Source: Diplosphaera chodatii
Taxonomy: Eukaryota; Chlorophyta; Trebouxiophyceae; Prasiolales; Stichococcaceae
DNA: 64,000 bases
Assembly (NCBI GenBank): GCA_032358165.1
Contig: JAALGY010000033.1
Span: 2,976,001 to 3,040,000 of the forward strand
Direction: 5' to 3'
The notes beneath the pieces were generated by a model. That model saw nothing but the letters and a program-made list of their open reading frames with translations, was not told the DNA's origin and did no database searches. The translations under genes and the position numbers were made by a program. Every line of letters starts with the position of its first letter. Position 1 is the stretch's first letter. This document shows, in pieces, positions 23,101 to 33,887 of the stretch.

Positions 23101-23684
23101 CACAAAAGTTCAACGTGAGGGTTCAGTGCAGTACCGTCGGCATCCAACACGCGGGCGGCTTCAGGGCCTGTCAGGCCTCGGATCGCACGCTGCACCGCTG
23201 ATTGTGCCGCTGACAGCTGCTCTGCCGTGATGTTTGAGCTGACACGCTCCACATCTGGGCAGGACACATGGTACGTCAAGTCGCAGTCCTCGTGTCGGAC
23301 GACTTTCACCGTCCTTTCCGATCGCTCTGCCATGCACATCGTGCTCATTGTAATGGACCTTCATGACGTGTCAGTGCTGATCAGCAGTGCAGGGTGCTCA
23401 CCGTCCTCGGTGCCGTCCGGCTTTGCAGTCGTATTCTCTGTGCGTGCATGCTGCGCCTCTGATGCTGTGTCGGCCGCCTTCTCCGCTGCTTCTGATGTTG
23501 ACACAGCTGATGCCGCTGTGGCGGCACATGGTGAAACGCCAGGGCTGTCACCCTCAGGCCTCAGCCGCAGCACCACCTCTGTCGGCGAAAAGCGCTCGAC
23601 AAGGATGAGACTGCCCTCTCGCGGCCGTATTGTCGCGAGGTCAGCGTTGTCGCTGATCTCGAGGGTGAATGCTGGCGCACCCAT
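20102..23684 (-). CDS. large, mostly disordered protein of unknown function
   Basis: Not recognised. ATG 23684 has an in-frame stop 24 bases upstream and starts a folded-looking N-terminus: FTLEISDNADLATIRPREGS, ILVERFSPTEVVLRLRPEG. A second structured piece, RTVKVVRHEDCDLTYHVSCP then SAAQSAVQRAIRGLTGPEAA, is at 23140-23330. The rest is low complexity: Ser/Pro/His-rich (22395-23036, with PEWHPHHHQPQQQGHP and a run of Pro), Gln-rich (21652-22000, QQNQQPPRSRLHE, QQQQSTQPHQLQQDVQQQQG), then Gly-rich and Ala-rich helices (EAALAAMQHAAQQAAQLAAN, 21350-21410), RTRALSDDDYRHMRP (about 20660-20705) and the C-terminus PVFPINPQMFDFLDEK (stop 20102). The composition is typical of RNA-binding scaffolds or transcriptional regulators, but no diagnostic domain is seen. 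Exon borders are approximate. Confidence 0.5.
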
Positions 23685-23699
23685 CGGGTGACCACCACC

Positions 23700-24260
23700 A
23701 TTACCGCATCACCTGCAGCCCCAAGCGTGGCGCACGGGCGTCGAACTCAAGGGTCCAGCCCGCTACTGCGGAACGGTGATGTATCGGCAGAACACACAGC
23801 AGCCCCTGAAGCATAGTGACCACCAGAGCTGCTACTCTTCTGCTGCGCATGCAGGCCGTGCGTAGATTGAAAGCCTGGGCGCTTCAGATGCTGTCATCCA
23901 TGCAGTCGCTTCTGTACTTCATGGTGTCATGTGAAAGCTCCAGACAAGGGAGGACCAGGCGATAAACTCCGGCAATGCAGTCCAAAGGAGGAGGCTCACC
24001 TGTGCTGTGGCAAACCCGTTGTGTACTGCCAGGGCGTCTGCAACGTGGACCAGGCCCCGTGCCGCCTCGCACCGCATAGCAGCTTGCACGCCAGCGGGAT
24101 CTACAGCTGCACCTAACAGTCCGCCGGGCTTTCGTTCCGACAAACTACCGTCGCGAAGTAGTCTCGTCAGGCTGCCTTGCGCGGCTGAACGTATCGCGGA
24201 CTCGAGGGAGGACCAGTAGTTGCATGAAGACAGAACTCGTGAGGTAGCTCCTCAGACGCT
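23700..24260 (-). CDS. orphan coding exons, unassigned
   Basis: A good exon-like frame reads NYWSSLESAIRSAAQGSLTR, then GGLLGAAVDPAGVQAAMRCE and HVADALAVHNGFATAQ, ending at a clean GTGAGC donor near 23998. A second frame, RSAVAGWTLEFDARAPRLGL, then QVMR and a stop, lies at 23700-23850, only about 16 bases before the ATG of the next minus-strand gene. Either these are 5' exons of that gene with a splice I misread, or the last exons of a separate small gene. No family is recognised and no start codon was found. Confidence 0.4.
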
Positions 24261-24622
24261 GTTTTGGCCGATTGCGTGACCAAGGTCCGTGAGCCAAGCC
24301 CAGTGCTGCCCTGCACGCGTTTGGCCACAAACCCAAAAGCACCCCGTGAGACTGCCTGACCTCAACGCTGCAACAAAGTGACAAGTATGTCATGGAGCAT
24401 CGGCAGGAAACACCCTCCGAAATGGTGGAACAGTTCTGCCAGGTGCGCTGGCACTGATCATGTCACGTGCCACACATTGCACCTTCATGTGTGCTTCTGC
24501 CGCTCCTGAAACCATCTGCAATCAAACTTCATTCTGTAGCACAAGCAGTGTAGGATATGTTGCGACATTTCCTCGTTATATGTTGAATCTGCGCAGCGCC
24601 TTCGCGAGCTAGTTTGCGCATC
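24261..24622. promoter_or_regulatory. divergent promoter region upstream of the F-box gene
   Basis: About 360 bases upstream of the F-box ATG, facing the minus-strand orphan exons. No clear core-promoter motif was identified. Confidence 0.35.
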
Positions 24623-27600
24623 ATGACGTCCGAGGTCCCACCCCTCACAGTGCTGGACTTGCCAACAACAGTGCTGGCGCTGTGCCTGGAGCACCTATCG
24701 GATCCAGCTGACCTCGCAAAGGCTTGCTGCGTATGCCGGGCGTTTAGGGACGCCGGCAGCAGCAGCCCTTCATGGCAAACCTTTTGCGCACGCTGGCGGC
24801 ATTGGCATGGTCAAAGGTACACGCGTCTGCAGGCGGCACGCAACTTCAAGGCCATGTACCCTCTCAAGCTCGAGGTGCACTGTTGTGGCTAGACCTCATA
24901 CATGCGTGCTAGCAGTTGCTGCATGCTGCGACATGCATGATAACACAACGGGATCAAAGACGCTGCATGCATGATGACTGACAGGCTGACGCTCAGACGC
25001 GTGTGGCGCTGGCTGCCCTTGTCTTCCCCCTCGAGCGCTGTGGACGCATCCGTGAGCTGAAATATCTGGGCGCTGATGCCAAGGCAGGTCCATTTCCGCG
25101 CTGCTGCACATGTCTCTGCAGGTGTCACCCGCTTGCCTGCAAACGCCACGCCTGCACTGTCTGATGCTGCGTAGCGATGTCTTTGTAGGACATCATGCTG
25201 GCAGACTGTGCAGCAGAGGGCACTGTCAACATTGGCCGGCGGTACTGGGCCTCGCATGCCCTCTCCAGATGCAATGCTGCAGATTGCGCGCAGCAGTTGA
25301 GCACATTGTTGGAACAGGAGGAGCCAGACGTGCTGCAAGGGGCCATGACACTTGTAAGAACCTCTTTATCGTCGAGTGGGACGTTCTGCTTGAGGCCTGA
25401 CGATTGCAAGCAGCTCATTCTGGTGGTGCTGGCTGAGCCGTGTAGAGAATTGCGATGTCCGTGCGGATGTGGTGGGGTGTATGAGGACGGCATTGCTGAC
25501 GCTGCAGGCAAAAGCGCTGGATCCAGGTGCAGAAATGGCTATCGCAGCCATCCCAGAGCGCATTGAACAGCTGGCATCTGAGCTGCAGCGTCGAATGGTT
25601 GCTGCCGGTGCTGGAAACGACCATGAGGTGATTGATTGTTCACATGACACAAGTAGCTTAAAGTCGACAGTTCTGTGGCAACTGAAGGATCGTGCATGGG
25701 CTTGCTGTCTGCAATGGCTGCCACACAACCAGTTTCAGCGCTTATGCAAGGGGACAAGGGGAGGGTTGGGGCTGTGATAATTGACGTGCAGTCACAGGGA
25801 GTGGGTTCAAGTGCTCGGTCGTGATCTGGTTTGCCACCAGATGTGACCTTGATTGCAGGGCCTAAAGCTGCTGAAGCAGCTCCTCTTCGGGCAGCGGCCA
25901 GGCGGCTTCACATCGGAGGACACTGTGCCGCCTGCTGGCGCTGGTCTGCAGCTCCGCGGCAACCGCGATGACTACTACGCGCCTGCAAACTCGGTTCTGC
26001 ACAAGTACGCCAGCACTAGGACTCTTTTCATGCGTCATGTTGGGTGCAGTGCCTGTCGTCTTGTTGCAGTCCTGCTGCAGTTGCCGGCTTGTCGACATGC
26101 AGGGTGTTTGAGACAGGGCTGGGCATCCCCATCAGCTTGTCGGTGATTGCCGTGGCTGTTGGCCAGCGAGCGGGGCTGTCGATGTCTTCCGTCAACGCGC
26201 CAGGCCATTTCATGGCTAAGCTGGCGCCAGGTGGCACGGCGCCGGTGCATTATCTGGATGCATTTGAGGGCAGCATCATGGACAGGTGCCGGGAGACGTT
26301 TGCGTCTCTGGGTATTGACATACTGAGCCTTAGCCTTGTCGTCTCAAATTGAGTACAGCACCGACAACAGTTGCAACGACCTGCACACCCTAGGAACACC
26401 GAACGGCCGTTGCCATCTGCTGCTGCAGGCGGGACATGCAGCAGGTCTGTGCGGCATTGGGTGTGCCGCCATCAGTGCTGGAGACTCCGCCATCGGCGGC
26501 CGAGGTTCTGCACCGCATGTGCATCAATTTGGTCAAGGTGACAACGGCGGCTGTACCGACTCGGCCCTCCTGCCGTGATACACATGCATTACGTGGCCCA
26601 TATGAGTGGCAACACGCTGCTGCTTGGTGATGTGCCCCTCGGTAATGAGGGTGGCCACAATGTTCCTGGCATCGAAGCTTTAGGAACTGTAGGTTGACTG
26701 CTTGTCTGTTTGGCACCATTGGTATTCATGATACATGGACCAAAGCATTCTGGCTGCTTGCACAATAGCCTGAAATGGGGTGTTCGCTGCCATGCTGATA
26801 CCATGATGACTCCTCGCGTCGCTGATTGCCAACGTGACCTTGCTTGCAGATATTCGAGCACACCCGCGACTTTGACAGTGCATGCACTGTGTCGCAGCTC
26901 CTCCGCACCGTCCAGCCAACCAGCAGCTTTCAGAAAGCTCACCTGGCACAGGTTTGTTGTGTCGCTTTCTCACCAAATATAGGCAAGCCACGACATGTCG
27001 ACCCTCATGCCAGGCGAAAGATGCACGGCTGAATCAGGATATGTGCTGTTCTGCAGATGTACCTGTTGACTGGCGACCCTGACGCCTGCTCCGCCGAGCT
27101 TCTCGCAATCAACAACAGCGAGTCGCAAGAGCTCACAGCTGATGTGAGATTTTACGATGTCAAGAGCCTTCATGTCATTTCGCCGTGTGACTTTCTATGT
27201 GTCATTGGATGGAGTGTCCATTGTGGGCATATTGCCACACGATAGTACCGGTTCAGGGGCTGACGCTTGCCGGTGCAGATTCGGGCGTTGTTGGCACGTG
27301 CACAGGCCGAGAAGGGGAGACTGGAAGAACAGGCGGCTACCATCCACAAGCGCAGCAAGTCCCCGGCAGTGCAGCATCGCATTGGCGATGTGATTAAGCA
27401 TAGGAGGTATTGTGCAGTGATGCACAGGGACCACTGTGCTTGCAAATTGACTTCTTAGCTTGTGCTCCAGGCTCCATACTTCTGTGGCCCCTATCTGTTC
27501 AGGTACGGTTACAAGGGTGTGATTTATGGTTGGGACGAGCAGTGCCAGGCATCGGAACACTGGTGCCTGGCGATGAACATAAATGCGCTGCCAGGTGCAC

Positions 27601-28177
27601 CAATTGGCTCGTTGCTTGCCTGTTGACCGTGATGCTGGCTTTCTCCTGGTGTCCAGCCATAGGTGGTAGCAAGCATGGTGGCGCGTGCGGCAGTAAGAAC
27701 CGGCAGTAAGAACTGACCTTGCACCATGACACGCAGGGGGACGCCGACAGCCCTTTTACAATGTGCTGGTCGATGTGCGCCAGCGCCCAGGTTCCTCCAC
27801 CTACGTCGCGCAGGTGCTGTCCTCCATTGAATGGCGTACCTTGTTCCTGGTATGACCGGGCTGTTCCTGGCGACGAGCTGTGTGTTTACCAGGAACCATG
27901 TTGTGCAGGAAAACATTGAGGTGACCACCCGTGCTGATGGTGAGGAGGACGACAGCTTCCTTGTGCAGTCGGACGAGGTGACACTGAAGCACACAACACC
28001 AAGCAAAGCGTTAGCCCACGCTTGTCACCCACAGCTAAGACTCAGGCACGACAATCATGACAGTGCCACTGAAATGTGAGTCTGCAGGTTGGCGAGCAGT
28101 TTGACGGAATTGAGCAAGGTGGCAGCCGCTACCTGCCAAATGCCTACCTATGCACGCGATATCCAGAGGATTGTTGA
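24623..28177 (+). CDS. FBXO21-like F-box protein (F-box, SirB1/transglutaminase-like, YccV/HspQ domains)
   Basis: A probable substrate receptor of an SCF ubiquitin ligase. The first exon (ATG 24623) is an F-box: LTVLDLPTTVLALCLEHLSD, LAKACCVCRAFRD, WQTFCARWRHW. The middle exons give LADCAAEGTVNIGRRYWASH (25195-25260) and ALSRCNAADCAQQLSTLLEQ. A SirB1/transglutaminase-like part follows: LQLRGNRDDYYAPANSVLHK (25945-26005), GLGIPISLSVIAVAVGQRAG and SVNAPGHFMAKLAPGG (26120-26240). Helical exons follow (FEHTRDFDSACTVSQLLRTV, YLLTGDPDACSAELLAINNS). The C-terminal exons form a hemimethylated-DNA-binding YccV/HspQ fold: YGYKGVIYGWDEQC, QPFYNVLVDVRQRPGSSTYV (about 27500-27810), then VGEQFDGIEQGGSRYLPNAY, RYPED and stop 28175-28177. 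The domain order equals animal FBXO21. The gene converges on an unknown gene downstream. Confidence 0.85.
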
Positions 28178-28493
28178 GCTTAGCCACAGATTAGGGGGCT
28201 GACAGCTTTTCTGCATACCAATGCTGCTGCAACACACTGAACAATTGGAGGAAACAAGTCCTCACCAGCCTGTTGCCTGGGCTGTGGGTATTTGACAGCC
28301 TCGTGTGAATGCTCAATCCTAGGAGATTTGAACGGGCTGAAGCCTTCCACGCGTAGACCTACTGGTACTTCTGGGCTGTCAACGAGGCCATGAGCCACAT
28401 GAAACAAGACACCGATCAAGTATTTGTCATCAGCTGCAGAGAATTGTTCCAGACACATCCCAGCCCGGCACTCATGTACGCCTGCGCATGTTG
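28178..28493. other. intergenic, convergent 3' ends
   Basis: About 315 bases between convergent stops. It is probably 3' UTR on both sides, with nothing else visible. Confidence 0.4.
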
Positions 28494-30217
28494 TCATTGC
28501 CTGCGAGATTTGGCCCTCAGGAGCCGAACCAACTTTCTGCGTGGCTTGACCACAAGTGCGCCACTCCGCCGGGGGCACGCCTGCCACTTGGTCATGATAA
28601 ACGTTCTGGATGCTGTGCAGCTGTCATACACTGGCTGCGGCGATCTGGCTGCCTGTGACTGGCACTTGTGTCCTGCTGCAATGAATTGCGTCCCGCTATC
28701 CTGCTCGGGCCTGAAGCACACACCTGCATGCAGGGGTTGGTTGTTTGCGGCAACAGCTGGATGTGCGGTGTAGTTGACTGCATCGTCAAGTTGATACGCA
28801 TGTAGCACAGCACATGGCCGCTGAGCACAGTGCACAGCGACCGTCTGGTCGCTGACTGGAGGCGGTGCAAGGGTCTGCAGCATCTGTTGGTTACCTAGGA
28901 TGCTGTACACAACGAGGCCGACACCAATGGACGCCACAAATGCGCCCACCAGAAATATCCGAATGGAGCCAGCATCCGGCTGCATCTGAAAGCTGTTCAC
29001 AAGGAATGCAGCATATTCGCCGCTGCTCCCCTGACGTTCGTTCTGCAGTGGCATGCCAGGCTTATCAGAACTTGAGCAGCCACCGTGGGTGCGCAGCCTC
29101 GTCACAGCCTGCAAGACTCCGCGCAAAAATCCCTGCATGGGTCTCACAGCCTGCACACCTGACCAAGGGCAAAAGCTGCCAGATCGTCCATTGAGCGGGC
29201 GCGTAGTGTGATCATCACTCCAGTCGGACCCCCGGACTGACCAGGCACGAATGCAGATGCTGCCTCAAGGCCGGCAACCAGTGAGCCATTGCCAGCGGCT
29301 CGTGCAAGCCGCACTTGCAACGCCTGCATCGTGTGAAGGCAAGTTGCATGGCATGTATGCAGCCCCATCAAAGCCGCAGTAATGGTGAAGATTGTCTATG
29401 TGTAGTCGTGTGTGCACAGCATGTAGCACCGCTCGCAGAATGGTGGGCTGCTGACCTGAGCATCTAGGGTGCGCAGGCAGAGCTCAACAGCTTGCCAGGG
29501 GACTCGAGGTGCGCGCAACTCTGGGTTGTTTGCAGGCTGCAGCATTCGACGCAGTGATCGTTGTACTACTGCGTGATCAGAGGCATGCGATACGGCCTCT
29601 GGAGCCTGCAAGGAGAGCCTTGCGATGGGCGTGTCGGTCCACAGACAGACAGATGCAGGATTGCAGCACATGCATTCACAAGCACTTCTTGTATTGGGAA
29701 GTTGTTGACAACAGGGCCGGAGGCCCCATGTTCACCTGCCATCTGCTGTTGGGCAGGGTCCAATTCCATAAGCCATGAAGGCGGTTTTGCTTGGCATATG
29801 ATCGCCTCTGCGCGAGCTTCAGCGCACTGGCGACGCTGTCGACCTCTGTGACATCCAGGACGGTGATGTGGCGAATCGGAAGGTGCAGCGCTGCTGCTAC
29901 ACCCTGAATGATGCGTTCCGGAGACATCTGTTGCTGCGAGCAAATCTGCAGAAACAGCTTGTCATACTGCTGCGGTTGCTGCCGCATTGGCTGGGCTGTT
30001 ATGGCTACACCTGCGAAGCCCATCATACCCATCAAACATGCTGGTGTTTGACACCACAACTTTACAACAGCGTTAGAACCGGATTCGCACCTGCAGAATG
30101 ATTGTCCACGGGGATCGTGGTTGCTGCACATGCCGTCCGATCCAACACATATAGCAAACATGCTGCGATGACTGCGGGCCGCAAAGTGCACCGCACCCCG
30201 GACATTTTGGCCTTCAT
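28494..30217 (-). CDS. putative single-pass membrane protein with signal peptide, unknown function
   Basis: Not recognised. ATG 30217 starts MKAKMSGVRCTLRPAVIAAC, LLYVLDRTACAATTI, a plausible secretory signal peptide with cleavage near ACA-A, ending at a donor near 30095. Later exons read QQYDKLFLQICSQQQMSPER and HLPIRHITVLDVTEVDSVAS with a short helix ALKLAQ (29830-29960), LRAPRVPWQAVELCLRTLDA (about 29450-29515), and LQVRLARAAGNGSLVAGLEA with TGVMITLRARSMDDLAAFAL (29165-29320). The last exon has GSIRIFLVGAFVASIGVGLV as a membrane helix (about 28910-28970), then a cytosolic-type tail QQMLQTLAPPPVSDQ. This predicts a type I protein with a lumenal or extracellular N-domain. The stop at 28494 is the end of the open frame; an earlier splice could shorten the tail. 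Confidence 0.5.
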
Positions 30218-30655
30218 AATTTGTGATACTGTCCGGAATGCTGTCACCATGAACTCATGAGCTGATGTCGACACCCGCTATCATCAGTCGGAAGATGCAG
30301 AGCCGAAAGCGTGCAGCATATGGCGGTGACGTCGAGGCAGCGCCCGCACCGTGCAAGTGAGCCAACCGCTCGTCACTCAGCCTTGCAGGGTCCAAAGCAT
30401 TGAGAAGTGTGCACCTTGCGCCATTGGCGCCTTCGGCAGCACTCCCAGCTCCTGGTCCAAGACAATTTGCAGGTCCCCTGCTGATCCCGTCAAAGCAGCA
30501 GTGGCCAGATCAGCCCCTGAGCAGCTGGTCGGTCAGGAGATAGCTCGCCGCCACGCGACTTGTGCATTGCCTAACCTCGTGCTGGGCACCGAGCTGACCC
30601 CGAGCGAGGGGTGGTGCTGTTCATGTAGAGGCCAAGCTGCATATGGCCTTCACGC
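30218..30655. promoter_or_regulatory. divergent promoter region, two unknown genes
   Basis: About 440 bases between divergent ATGs. An open frame crosses it on the plus strand but lies in another frame from the downstream gene and has no family signal. Confidence 0.35.
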
Positions 30656-33306
30656 ATGGCCACGGGAGAACGACGCTCACGACGCTCAGATTCGCGCCTG
30701 CCCGATCCTGTGGGCTCCGGTACCTACCTGTCTCGGCCGGCACCGCCGCCTGGGCCCCCATCTGCTCCACCCGAGGCCCCACCAGCTCCTTGGGATTTCC
30801 TGTCAGCTGAGCAGCCGCTTGTCAAGGAGCAGCCGCCCGGCAGCGGCGCCATGCGGCAGCCACCGCCTCCACCGCCTCCGCCACGGAAGCGTCCACCGCA
30901 AAGCAACGGTGATGGCGGCGGCGGCGGCGGAGCCGGTTTCGGGACCGTGCTGCTGTCCGTCATCTTGTCAGCAGCAGCCACAGCTGGAGCCCAGCAGTGG
31001 AAAACGCTCAAGGAGCGCTTCATCAAGGTGCTGGCTGCTGGTCCACATGCATCGTACACATGGGATGCTGAGGGCAGCCCGTTGGTGTGACGCACCCGAC
31101 CTACCATCATGTCGCCGACACTGCAGCGTGACCAGGCGCCTGAGGAGGATACCGACGACGGCGCATCAGCAGCAGCACCAGGTGAGCACTGCGTGACGGC
31201 TGCACACGTGCCAGGCACCAGGCGCCTGCTGCTGATCTGCAATGGCTGCGCTGCCAAGCTGCAGCTGCTGCTGAATGGTCGGACCCAGCACTAGTATGTT
31301 GCACTGCTGCAGGCCTGCGCCTGCCGGTGGCAGGAGCGTCTGGCGCAAAATCCTCAGGGGGCTCACGCCCCATGACGCCACGGCCGCGGGGGGAGGCGCC
31401 GCCGGCCAACGGCCCTGCGCCGGTGCACCCAGCCCGCCACCCCCTGCCGCTGCTGTGCTGCCACCCTCTTTGGACCTTTCACACGGTTGCCTGCATGCTC
31501 GCGTGCGCATGACCACGCATGCCGCATGTATCACCCATCTGCCATGAATTGGCGATGGCCCACAACCTATGGTTGTATCTCATGCAGGACCTGGATGCGA
31601 TGTCAGAGACAGACTCGGATGCCGAGTTCGAGGAGCTGACACGGCAGCTGACGGCAGCACAGCGGCGGGAGCGTGACGCAAACGCTCAGGTGCGTGGGGA
31701 AAGCTGCGCAGCGCATCAACAGCACCCTGCGCACCTTTAGAGCAGTGCAGGCTGCTGGAGCTTTTGCGAAGCTACTGTGCAGCAGACTCCGACCCTACCC
31801 ACACTGATCGGACTCATGAATGCAAATATGTTGGGCTTCTAGCGCAGACTCTTACAGTAATTACATGGCATGTCCGCCAGGTGGCCGACCTCCAGCAGCA
31901 GGTGGCAGAGTTTGAGGAGGAGCTGTCGGAGTCCACCAAGTCGCTCACAGAGCTGCGCCGTGCAGTGAGCGACCGCTGTTACACACCTCTGTCCGAGCCC
32001 CGTTTTGTCGTGACTTATCTGGACTTATTTGGAGACACAGCTTCTGCTCTGCTCAGCCAGCAGTGCCTAGCCATGTCCGGCACACGAGACGAGCACTGGT
32101 CGCAGCAGAGGGTCACCTGGCACACACGGAGCAGACTGCTGTGGCTGTGCGGCCGCCAGGTGGAGAAGCAGGCGGCCGGGCGCAAGGCGGCGGAGCGGGC
32201 CGCCAAGGAGGCGGAGACGCGGCTCTCGGGCGTCCTGTCCGCCAAGGACTCCATGGACGACACCTCCCGCCAGCGCCTCGAGGTGAGGCATCCGGCCGCC
32301 TGCACGGAACAGGCAAAACCGCACTGGCAGGGACGTGCACCCGCCAGACGCTGCGCGTCGCTGTGTACAATGTTCGAGCTCGCCCGAGGCGCTGGTTGCG
32401 GGACGGCGCCTGACGGCGCCGCGTGCCCCCCGCCGCCCCCAGGATGCGGAGGCGCTCGCGGAGGCGGCGGTGGCGGAGCGGGAGGAGGCGGAGGCGGAGG
32501 TGGAGCGCCTCAAGGACGTGGCCACCGCGGTGCAGCAGAAGGTGCAGGCCACCGCCGACATCGTGTCGAAGATGTCCGGCGACCTGGAGCGCGCCGAGGT
32601 GCGGTGAAATGCCCCCCTTCCACCCCCGGCTGTCATGGGGCCAAGCTCATGCCGCTGCTGTCTTTGCCCAACACCGAAGAGAGTTGTAGAAGCATGGCAT
32701 GTTTGCAGGCAACATGTCAGCATGCGAGGCAGGTGCACAGCACTGCTGATACTTTCGGCACGCACCCCCATCACCCCATGCCTTATGGTAACTCTGCTGC
32801 CAACAGTCCGGCCCACGCAGAGCAGCCTTGCTCAGGGCAGGAGGCGCTGGGGCTTTGCAGCGATGGCGGACTAACCGTGTGTCATGTGCACAATGCAGGC
32901 AGAGCGGGAGGCCGCGATGGCGGACCTGGACGCGGCGCGCGCCACCAGCAAGCTGCTGGAGGAGGAGGCCGCCTCCCTCAAGCAGCGCCTGCGCCAGACG
33001 GAGGTGCGTGCGCAGGAGCATGCGTGACATGCACAGCTGTTGCATGGCCATGCTACTTGTGCAGCCGAGATTGATGCACTCACCGACGGCCCACTAACAG
33101 AGCATGCGAAACCCTAGATTATGTACTGCTTCTGCATGTCTCGTCGAGGTGCCCCCGCTGAGGTGCCCCTTGGTGCACTTCAGGGGGAGCTGCGTGTGTC
33201 GAAGGAGAACCTGCGGCGCATGGACGACCGCATGCGGGGCATCCTGCGGGAGCGCACCGAGATGGCCTCCCAGATCAAGGCCATGTCGCCCGCCAAGTCC
33301 AAGTGA
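30656..33306 (+). CDS. membrane-anchored coiled-coil protein with proline-rich N-terminus
   Basis: Not assigned to a family. ATG 30656 opens a basic, Pro-rich region (RPAPPPGPPSAPPEAPPAPW, an octaproline run, a hexaglycine run) followed by a likely membrane helix GFGTVLLSVILSAAATAGA (about 30938-30994). Further exons add an acidic linker QAPEEDTDDGASAAAP (31130-31180) and GASGAKSSGGSRPMTPRPRG (31335-31395). After that the protein is almost wholly coiled coil across six short exons: EFEELTRQLTAAQRRERDAN (31625-31687), LQQQVAEFEEELSESTKSLT, KQAAGRKAAERAAKEAETRL (about 32165-32225), AVAEREEAEAEVERLKDVAT (32465-32525), ATSKLLEEEAASLKQRLRQT (32945-33000), and ENLRRMDDRMRGILRERTEM with SPAKSK* ending at 33306. 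The layout (short disordered head, one TM, long coil) recalls tethering or filament-like proteins. The location is unknown. Confidence 0.65.
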
Positions 33307-33887
33307 GCATGCCGTGGCGGCCGGCGCTTGTGGACCAACAGCCAGTCGGACTACACGCTGTCAGCACGGCAGTGGACCCAGCAGCAGCTTACAGTTGGGA
33401 CACGCAGGCTGCAGCCGTGCCAGGCAGCGCACAGCACACCGACGGCTGTGGGCGCTGCTTGTAGGCAACACACATCGTAGTAGCATGCGTGGGAAGTATT
33501 GCTGACCGTGCGAAGCTGCAAATGCCCTTCTGCCACCAACGATTTGGACAGGCACGCAGATAGTTGTCTATTCTTAGTCGAGGATCAAGTGTGTGGTTGT
33601 GTTTGTTTTCAGTCGAGGTTGCCGGGCGTGCGCTTCATGTACACCTTGGACAACAGCACCACTGCTATGCAATGCTATCTACTTTTGCAAGCTGACTGAT
33701 TTACAAACCGCTGCCTGAGTTCCAAGGACGCAGTTGCTCCCGAAGCATTCACCCTCCCTCGAATCTGCCAAACAGACCAGTTTTCATGACTGTCTCGTGC
33801 ATACGAGTGCTACACACCTGACTGCTACACGCCTGAACAGTACCGCCTGTCCAGGTGCAACATCACCGGTCAGCCCGTCAGCGCGCT
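33307..33887. other. intergenic, convergent 3' ends
   Basis: About 580 bases between convergent stops of the coiled-coil gene and the RAB21 gene, presumably 3' UTRs. No RNA gene or repeat seen. Confidence 0.45.

Noticed and set aside
22369..23103. Minus-strand Arg/Pro/Ala-rich open frame of 244 residues
   Set aside because: It overlaps the better-supported Ser/Pro/His-rich frame in the same place. Its composition is what GC-rich DNA gives in a shifted frame, and it has no motif.
31764..33074. Longest plus-strand open frame (436 residues)
   Set aside because: It reads through introns of the coiled-coil gene, partly in the wrong frame. The Gly-rich stretch comes from a GC-rich exon read out of frame.
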